From: Ailanthus altissimus
Lineage: Eukaryota > Streptophyta > Magnoliopsida > Sapindales > Simaroubaceae
Assembly: GCA_946807835.1 (NCBI GenBank)
Contig: OX327693.1
Coordinates: 7,271,501 to 7,335,500, forward strand
Direction of reading: 5' to 3'
Length of the DNA stretch: 64,000 nucleotides
The notes below the pieces were generated by a model. That model ran no database searches, was not told the DNA's origin, and saw only the letters and a program-made list of their open reading frames with translations. Positions 56,331-64,000 of the stretch are shown piece by piece; within the stretch, counting starts at the first letter, position 1; every line of letters begins with the position of its first letter. A program made the position numbers and the translations under genes.

Positions 56331-56339
56331 GCATAGCTT

Positions 56340-56743
56340 GGTAAAAAGAGGAGAAACAGGTAATGAAGTGAAGGTTTAAGAGTTAAGCATAAATGGAATG
56401 AAAAATCAAATCATGTGGTAATGCTTGATAGTTAAGCAAAGAACAAAACACAAAATTCAATTGCTACCATTATTCTAGAGCCGAAAATTCCACTTCTATT
56501 TTTAACCTAGACTTGTTCATTAGACACACATTTGTAAACTCCATTCTTGATGATCAAATATAAATAACCAAAACAATAAGCTAAGGTATGTCTTCTATAC
56601 ATTCATTCTATATATGATTGCATATTACATTTGATGTAATGCATATTAAAGAAAAATGTATTGAAGCATTTTGCTTTTGTTGTATTATGTAGAAATTTTG
56701 AACATATTTAACTTCTGCTATGTATTGTAGTTTGAGATTTTGC
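56340..56743. other. Non-coding stretch
   Basis: No gene was recognised between the Y LTR and the hAT-like element. Confidence 0.5.
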
Positions 56744-56751
56744 ATTTTGCT

Positions 56752-57838
56752 TAAGGGTGGGCGGAATTTCCGTTCCCGTCCCATCCCGACCTGACACGTC
56801 TCAAAATTTTAGATCGGGATAAGAACGGGTATAGATTTGAGACCTGTTTGAGATATAAAAAATTTGTCTCGAACAGGTTGAGTCAGGTTCAAATATTTCT
56901 CAAACTCGCCCTTTTTATTTTTGAAAATGCGCAAAATGGCACTATTTCATAAAGGTCGAAATGGCACCGTTTTGCTTCAAAAAAAAAGGGTTTGGCCATC
57001 AGCCTCCCCTACAAGCCACAGTCACATAACACGTCTCACTCTCATCTCTCTCAATCTCTCATCTTTGCTCACTCATTGCTCCTGCCATTATGCCACCTGC
57101 CTCCTTCTTCTGTCCCAACACTGTCAACCACTGTGACGCACCCGAAGGCTGAAGCTAAGTCGTCGCCTGTCGACCGCCGTAACACACTCGAATGCCAAAT
57201 TGTCAGAGCTAAACCACCTCCCATTTTGACACCACAAACTGTAACTCAACAACTTATTTCTGCTCTTTTTTAATTTCATTTTTTATTATCGGCATATATC
57301 TTGATTCATCTGTTCATCAATTGAGCTTCAAAGATCAGAAAATTTTCAATTTTTTTTGCAAATATTCGGGACCATTCTATTTGTGTATTCCTAGTTTATA
57401 AGGTGTAACTGACAAACCTTTACTACTTTGAATTCTTTGCATATTCATTCGCAAAAAAATGCCCAATTGTAATATTGATTCATATGCATCTGATTGAAGT
57501 ATTTACTAAGCTTGTAAGATGAATTCATGATATTTAGCAAGATCATTTGAAATTATTAGAAAAAAGATGAAAAAAAAAAGGAAATTAGATATGAACCCAT
57601 GGCATGAATTACTAGAAACCAATATTTGAAACAATCCAGAACTCGGGAAAGAGCTAAGGAAGGTTCTGCAAAGTGCAAAGTTATGGAACAATTACATAAA
57701 TTAGTTTGAAAAAAAAAAAGAATTCCCGTACCAACCCAAAAGGTGTCCCGAACAGGACACTCTTTGGCATCTCTATCAGGTTTGAGTATAGTTTAAAAAT
57801 TCTCGAATCCGACCCAAACCCAAAATTGTCCACCTCTA
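56752..57838. mobile_element. Non-autonomous hAT-like element
   Basis: The ends TAAGGGTGGGCGG and the inverse TAGAGGTGGACA resemble the TA(G/A)GGGTGGGCA ends of plant hAT elements. The 8-bp flanks ATTTTGCT (56744-56751) and ATTTTACT (57839-57846) agree in 7 of 8 bases, the TSD length of hAT. Subterminal GACC/GGGT motifs (CCCGACCTGACACG, CCGACCCAAACCC) are also typical. No transposase frame is present; a GC-richer, CT-rich segment (57000-57240) may be the relic of a 5' UTR or captured DNA. Confidence 0.75.
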
Positions 57839-57846
57839 ATTTTACT

Positions 57847-60800
57847 ATCCCCCTTTCATTTTATGCCAAACACAATAATTTGTTTGAATATTGATAGAGG
57901 AGAGCCCCTAAAGAGAATCAGAGCTTCAAAATCGAAAAAGTAAATAAAAATTAAAATTTGATAGAATTAATTCTATCTTTTTCCCTAGTCATGAATCCTT
58001 AACTTGGTCCTGGGATATCTTGATTTTTTTTGTGATGATAGAAGGGGACATTCATAAAAAAAATTTAAAAAATTATGAGTTCAATACATCTTATTTAGCA
58101 GAACGATAGGTATTCCTTACTCATTGTCAGACAATCACATATTCATTTCTATTTGTTCGTTGATTGCTATGTATTAATTTTACTTGGATTCTTATGCTTT
58201 AAGAGATTGGATTTAAGGAAACACAAGATAAATTTAAGTTTATGTATAAAAATAATAATTTATTTAGAATTTGGATATAAGCTTTATTAATTATCCTATT
58301 TTAATAATTTAATAATAGATAAATATTTTTAATAATGTGTAACTAAATAATTTAGTATTTTTTTATTATTGACAACTAAATAATTAGTGATTTTTCTTAA
58401 AAACTCTATTTTTAAAATTCTTACTTTTAAAACTGCTACTTCCATAAATTTTATTTAAAAGATCCAATCAAATGAACTCTATATAAGTGTAAACTTTGAA
58501 TCAGGTAACATTTATTTATAAAATAGTATGATTTTAAATATTTTAGGTGTATAAATGTTGGACTACAATTTTGTTCTAATATGAACTTTTAGTTAAGTAA
58601 ATACAAATGAATGATTTGTAGTTAATAAAATAAAAAAGAACACACATAAAAAAAATAACCATAAATGAATGTTAAATTTACACATTAAGAATCCTTCAAA
58701 CCTTATATAAAATCTGATGAGGTAAAAAGTCTAATTCATAAATATCATCACTCATGTTAAAAATAGATAGTACTGCATTTACAAAGTTAGAATATAAAAT
58801 TTCTAATTCTTAAATATAGTATTTATGTAACACATGTTAAAAATAAATACATTAAATGTCACGTTAATTACAATAAAAAATTTATAAATCTAATATTATT
58901 ATATTAAAAATAGTGTGCCATGCACAAAAGAGGGTGTATATATTACCACTTATATTCTTAATTTCTTTTAACTTGATTTGAATCTAAGTCCTAGCTCAGC
59001 CCACTTAGCGAATTAAGCTTTCATTATTGGAGAAAAAGTTAAATTAAGTTTTAAGACTTTGTTAATAATTTGTGAGTAAAAGAGTTGCAATATATTAAAA
59101 ATAGCGATTAAACATAGGTAATTGTGTTAAGAGTTACAATACATTGGATTTTTTTTATTAATTTCATAGTTATTATTTAGACTATCTACCGCCTTTATAA
59201 ATGATGCTAGCACTTTCTTATTAAAAATTAGAAAGTAAAGAAAAGAGTTAATGTATACATGCAAATAAAATAAACAAAAAGTTAAATATTGTGTTTTTGA
59301 ACAACTATAACAACAGAGACTTGGCATTTTCTTCCAATGATCATGCTCATTTAAGAGATCAATTGCAAACATTAAGTTATATTTTGAAGCCATATAGATA
59401 TATCTTTACATGTATATAGCTCAATTTTAGGTGTTTAACATCGAAAGTTCCAAATGTTGGAACTTTATAAAATTACCCTCTTATCCTTAAGAACTCCTTG
59501 AATTTCTGGGTAAGCATTATCCTCCAAAGAAAAAAATACTCTAATGCTACAGTCAATATTGCTCTAAGAAAGAGAGTGCTTAGTGCCTAGAATGTTTCAA
59601 AGATAAATAGGATGTTATACTTAATGATCTTTCTGAGAAGTATTTGATAATTCAATGATGAATGAATGAATAATTATCTCTTGAATAAATTGAATCTAAA
59701 TGAATTATGAGCAAGGTTGCGTATTTATAATTTAGAAATCTAAATCCTCATCAAATTATGAATTTAATTAAATATAGATTAATTAAGAATTCTAATTTAT
59801 TTTAGAGTCATCAATTAATAAGGAAAGATTTAAGTGAAATTTCTCCACTTGTAGAAAATAATTCTTCGTAGAAAATAATTCTTCGTGCAAAATAATAATT
59901 AGTCAATTAAAATCTGAATAGAATTTAAAGTTTCAATTTGTTTCTGCCTCTCCATGACTTATATGACCCGTTTTTAAGATTTATGGGTTGACGAGTCTAG
60001 TTACCTAGTATACTGGGTCTAAAATCTAGTTGAGTCTTCTCAAAGGTTGGGTTTTGCGTGAGCTGTTTGAGTCTTTTAGATAATAGGAAGGAGTAGAAGT
60101 GTTCTAGATACACTTTTTCATTTTCCTATCAGTAAGCGCTTCATGCTTCTAAGTTTTCATGCTTTGCTACTTCTTCTAGTGTTACTATTTTTTATGGTTA
60201 CACTTCTTTTGAATATCGGTGATATTTTCAGTCTGATGAGTATATGCGTACATGGTTTCTTTCTTCCACATGTCAACGTTTGTGCTTCAGTAAATGAAAT
60301 AGTGCATTTCGAAGCTTCTAGATCTACCTAAGGCATTTTCATTGCAATCCTTTTATTTTTGTCTAATTGCTCTGGAAGCAATAATACTTATTTTTATTTG
60401 TAGTTTGGTCCTTGCACAATATTATATGAAAGAATACTTTTTATGTATGTGATATATTAACCATGTGATCATGTGACGATTCATGCAATTATGCGAAAAA
60501 TCTAAGTCTTTTTCCATGTGTGTGGAATTAGAAAAAAGAAAAAATTGGTTGAAATATTATTTCCCTTTTATTCTTTTTACTCTTTTAGGGTTTTATATTT
60601 GTGAAGGTTCCTATATATAATGGGAGCGATTTGAAAGGACCTTTTACTCTTCATAGTCCCATTTTTGTGCAATTTAAAAGGCCTTGTTCCATCCTAGAAT
60701 TGGAGCATAAAGAGAAAGGAATACCTAGTGATCTATGTTATTTCCTTCGTTTTGTCTTATTGTGATAAACTTGAACTTAAAAAGTGTGATTTCTCTTCGT

Positions 60801-60890
60801 AACAGGAAAGAGAACCTTTTTACTATTTTTTTCAATAACAATATTAATATAAAAGCAAAAATGCATTTTGTAAGACTGAGAACTTCTAAA
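57847..60890. other. Long AT-rich stretch without recognised gene
   Basis: Only short chance open frames were seen. A direct repeat 'GTAGAAAATAATTCTTC' occurs at about 59854-59883. Nothing else recognisable. Confidence 0.45.
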
Positions 60891-60892
60891 AG

Positions 60893-60953
60893 AAAGAGAG
60901 AGAAGAAGAAGAAGAAGAAGAAGAAGAAGAAGAAGAAGAAGAAGAAGAAGAAA
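60893..60953. repeat. GAA/AGA microsatellite
   Basis: About 17 uninterrupted AGA units. It creates artificial poly-Lys (plus) and poly-Phe/Leu (minus) reading frames that should not be taken as genes. Confidence 0.97.
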
Positions 60954-62530
60954 GAGAAAAAAGATGACCAAAACAAAGATCTTATCATGAAATGTCATAA
61001 AATAATTAAAGACGGATGAAAGCAAACTGGAATTGGTGATCGGAGTTAGAAGAATTGTTGATGAAAAACATTTATGTGCTTTCTCTTTGTAGAATTTAAA
61101 AAGACTCTCTCTCTCTTTAAAAGATAACAATGAGCAAAATGTTCAAAGAAAATCGAGAGTCTTGTACTTATAATAAGACTTACAAATCAATCTAAGTAGT
61201 TAAAGTAATCGTGCAACCCAAACAACTTCGCGCCTAAAAATGTCTCTTTAGTTGACTAGCATAACCTATAAGGCCTTGATGACTATTGGATTAAGTTCTA
61301 AGAGCTAAGGAAACGCCATGTCCTTTGCAACTGTTGATATAACTCTTAGGGTTTCGAGAAGCATAAAGATGGCAGATGTGTGATTTTAAAAAATGCGACT
61401 GCATTTGATGCCATAACAGTGTGGAATTCAAAATTGGAATAATAAAACGACTCCTGAATGACCAAGGACTCCTCTTACTTGAACAGTTTCAAAAAAGCAC
61501 CAAGAACAATTAAGATGAGTACAAAGTCTCATTACGAGAACTACTATAAAGTTTATAGTACTGACAAGTAATTACTAAAAACTGAGAGACCCCTATTCTC
61601 CCATTAGATTTTAACCCAAGTACAATTTACTAGAGGGCTCACAATGGACCACAAATCGAATGACCCGATGACTCCTTGCTTGTAGGCCCACAACCGAGCC
61701 TATTATATCAATCTCCAAGGCTTTGGACCATCACTAAAGAGACCCTAGTCAACCATGAGAAGTCCTCAGGATTCACCCATGCTCTTCGGTCTAGAAGACT
61801 TCAGCATTAGTCACTACTCAACAATTAACACTAGCCCAGCCGATCATGTCTCCCAAGGCTCTAAATTCATTGAGGATCGAGCATTTATCATAATTTTTGA
61901 GATACTCGAAATCGAACTCTTAAGTAATTTAATCTTTATAGTTATGGAGCTCACCAATTAATTCTATTTCTCAAAAATCTCAGAGGCCACAATATTCAAC
62001 CTAATTCTAAAATCATAACCATTATAAATTTAAAATTAGGTGAAAAACAATTATAGTAGATTTAGACAATTATAGTAGATTTAGATTTACGTCAATACTT
62101 TAATTATTTGACGTGAGTTTTTATTATTAATGTGATAATTTTACATTATTGTCAAATCAACTGTCGAATCACCGAACATTACGTTTTTCCAGTTTCTAAT
62201 CTGACATGCATAAAAGTCTACTAAAATAACCTAATTATCATTCATTTTCTAATGTTAGAAATTTTATTTATCGAGAAGACTTGACTAATATTAAGTGACG
62301 TTTGGTCTTTCTTAAAATCCTGTTCGTGCTTTCCTTCTATTGGATGAGGTTTGGTTGGCTTTATTCTTATTGAATAATTGCACGCATAAATTATATTATA
62401 ATCCTTTTCGTTTCTTTTTTTTATTCAAACATAGTCATCAATATAAATATTAATAGGAAAATATTGGAGGTTTAGACGTAAAATTATACTTTTTTTATAA
62501 AAAAAATCATTATAATATTATTATAAACTA
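60954..62530. other. Unassigned stretch
   Basis: No recognised domain. About 61590-62000 is less AT-rich than the surroundings and may be decayed element DNA. A 24-base unit (ACAATTATAGTAGATTTAG-) is tandemly duplicated at about 62048-62090. Confidence 0.4.
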
Positions 62531-62539
62531 TTACAATAA

Positions 62540-62800
62540 TAACCTTTCAAATCTAGAGAAAAATAACAATCTTTTATAATTAAAAGAAATAAATAATCTC
62601 ATTCTCTATGACTAAAGAAAAATAAAAATTCCTTCACAATTTTAAAAAAATAAACAATCCTCTACAAGTGGAGGAAATAAAAAAATCTCTTCTTCTGTAA
62701 CAGAAGGAAAATAAACAATTTTTCACAATTTGTTTTTAAAAAACAATCCGCTTAAATTTTACAATTGAAGAAAAATATACAATCTCTTATATTTTAGTGG
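62540..62800. repeat. Degenerate tandem array with about 28-37-base units
   Basis: A motif close to AAGAAAATAAACAATCT recurs about eight times at irregular 28-37-base spacing, with variable CTTC/CTACAA-type sequence between. Irregular length and decay indicate an old tandem repeat. Confidence 0.5.
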
Positions 62801-63413
62801 AAGTTTTGAGTTTAAATCTCTCTTTTTTAATGTCAAAAGAAAAAAAAAAATTGTTTCATATTTTTAATATAATTAAATTATTTCAATTAAACGCCCAATT
62901 AATATGATTCAACTAAATAAAAGATGAAGATCTTAACTTAAAATTTTAATTTAAAATACCGACTTAAATTTTTATTTTTTGTACAATTTAATAATAAATA
63001 CTACTTTTAGCTTTAAATTTATATTATTAAATACATACTACTTTTAGTTTTGAATTTGTATTATTAAATTGTATATAATTAATAATTGAAATTTAAATCA
63101 TTATTTTAAGTTTAAATTTTAAATTAAGAGAAAAATAAACGCAAAAATAAAGTGGTAAGCTCTCCCACCTAAATCTTTTTTCAATTTTAAAATAGAATTT
63201 AAAATGTAAAATATTATTTTAAAAAATAATTGGTATACATTTAAAAATAATAATTGGTATATATTTTGTCAGTATGGACTTTCATCTCAACGATCAATGA
63301 CGATCCTCGGTTCCACAACAAACAGAGAACGATCCCTTCAAGGTGGATGATAAAAGACCAACAACTGAATCTGTTTGGCTGTGCCGACGGTAGATCATAT
63401 ACTAATAACTGAA
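62801..63413. other. AT-rich non-coding stretch
   Basis: I see no gene. A GC-richer 120 bases (63270-63390) precedes the duplicated segment. Confidence 0.4.
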
Positions 63414-64000
63414 TCTTAAATTACTTTGTAACTTCTACCTCTAATTGCTTTTAATTTTCATCAACTAGCAACAACTTTCTTTTTCTCTCTCTCTTTTTGA
63501 CTCAATATTGTTTTATGTGGCAACAACTTGCCCTTTTTTTCCTTGCCAATTAAGAAACAGCTATTTACTTTGTTCAATAAAGCAAAAGTTCATATCTTTC
63601 ACATGAGGAATTTTTTTGTTTTCCATTTCTTTGCTTCAATGAATTGCAAACAATCATGACATTTGGCAGCACGTTTCTCCCTTTCGTTTACTTAATTTTT
63701 TCACAAACAACAATCAATGCATTTTTTCGCAATTTAGAAGAAATAATTTACAGCAACACTACTAACACATGCTTTTTCTACCGCAAAAGCACTATTTTTA
63801 AACATTTATTTTTTCAAAAAAAAAACATTTTCAAGGCAAAATCAAATGTACCCCTTAGAGAGATGATTCCAATTTTCTAATTATAGAAGTTACTGAGAAA
63901 ACATACTTCAAAAGTGTTGAAGAGACTTGATTATTCTAATGCAGTAGACACTTAAATCGAGCCATAATTAAATTTAATCTAGTGTCAAACCTTTGAAAAA
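63414..64000 (-). pseudogene. RNase T2-derived relic F, duplicate of relic E
   Basis: Matches 49184-49770 almost base for base (offset 14230; by eye roughly 4% different), including the segment that resembles the exon 2/intron 2 junction of RNase copy A (at about 63952-63906, with the donor altered). It continues to the window edge. A 78-codon frame shared by both copies on the plus strand has no known motif and is probably chance. Confidence 0.42.

Noticed and set aside
60725..61130. Open frames of 87-117 codons with poly-Lys or poly-Phe/Leu
   Set aside because: They are created by the GAA/AGA microsatellite at 60893-60953 read in different frames.
62540..62800. CRISPR-like alternation of repeats and spacers
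   Set aside because: Repeats are irregular, degenerate and AT-only in a plant sequence; there are no cas genes.

Overview
The window looks like intergenic DNA from a flowering plant, probably a dicot. It is strongly AT-rich, with GT-AG introns, Copia elements primed by initiator tRNA-Met, a plant-type LINE (DUF4283, CCHC, EEP, RT, zf-RVT), TATA-containing LTRs, hAT-like and fold-back MITEs, and a GAA microsatellite. I cannot name the species. No tRNA, rRNA, CRISPR array or bacterial-type operon was seen.

The only host-gene family I recognise is a broken cluster of ribonuclease T2 (S-like RNase) relatives. Copy A (minus, about 6.1-7.1 kb) keeps three exons. Copy B (plus, 17.06-17.44 kb) keeps a promoter, a signal-peptide exon and the exon for the first active site. 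Copy C (plus, 19.41-19.81 kb, with a detached last exon at 22.0 kb), copy D (minus, 33.9-34.3 kb) and two weaker relics E and F (minus, 49.2 and 63.4 kb) follow. Copies A, B and C, the only ones retaining the first active site, all carry Gly-Gly where active T2 enzymes have His-Gly. Catalysis was therefore probably lost before the cluster decayed.

Everything else is mobile DNA. 1-5.4 kb: degenerate LINE (minus). 7.2-11.6 kb: Copia element H with an open 1309-codon gag-pol, a 3' LTR full of perfect hairpins, a mutated protease Asp and no 5' LTR. 11.6-13.2 kb: truncated copy of a large LTR family called X here. 13.6-15.5 kb: degenerate gag-like sequence. 18.4-19.3 kb: LTR family Y. 20.4-21.5 kb: long-TIR DNA element. 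22.8-25.9 kb: short Copia-like element W with both LTRs. 28.5-30.6 kb: decayed Copia P. 34.3-35.7 kb: Gypsy-type LTR piece.

35.7-48.3 kb is a nested stack. Copia element N (TSD AATCC) is split by a Gypsy-type solo LTR Z (TSD GGTAT), which is itself split by a family Y LTR, and N is also split by a family X LTR. Further right are a solo X LTR (50.88-52.88 kb, TSD TATAC), a decayed X copy, a 42-bp minisatellite, a solo Y LTR (55.01-56.33 kb, TSD GCATA) and a non-autonomous hAT element (56.75-57.84 kb, 8-bp TSD).

Two patterns stand out beyond ordinary annotation. One is the inherited loss of the T2 active-site histidine. The other is a GC-rich, hairpin-prone block just upstream of the TATA box in the U3 of several LTR families that are otherwise unalike. 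All coordinates without a visible splice site, TSD or stop codon are approximate.
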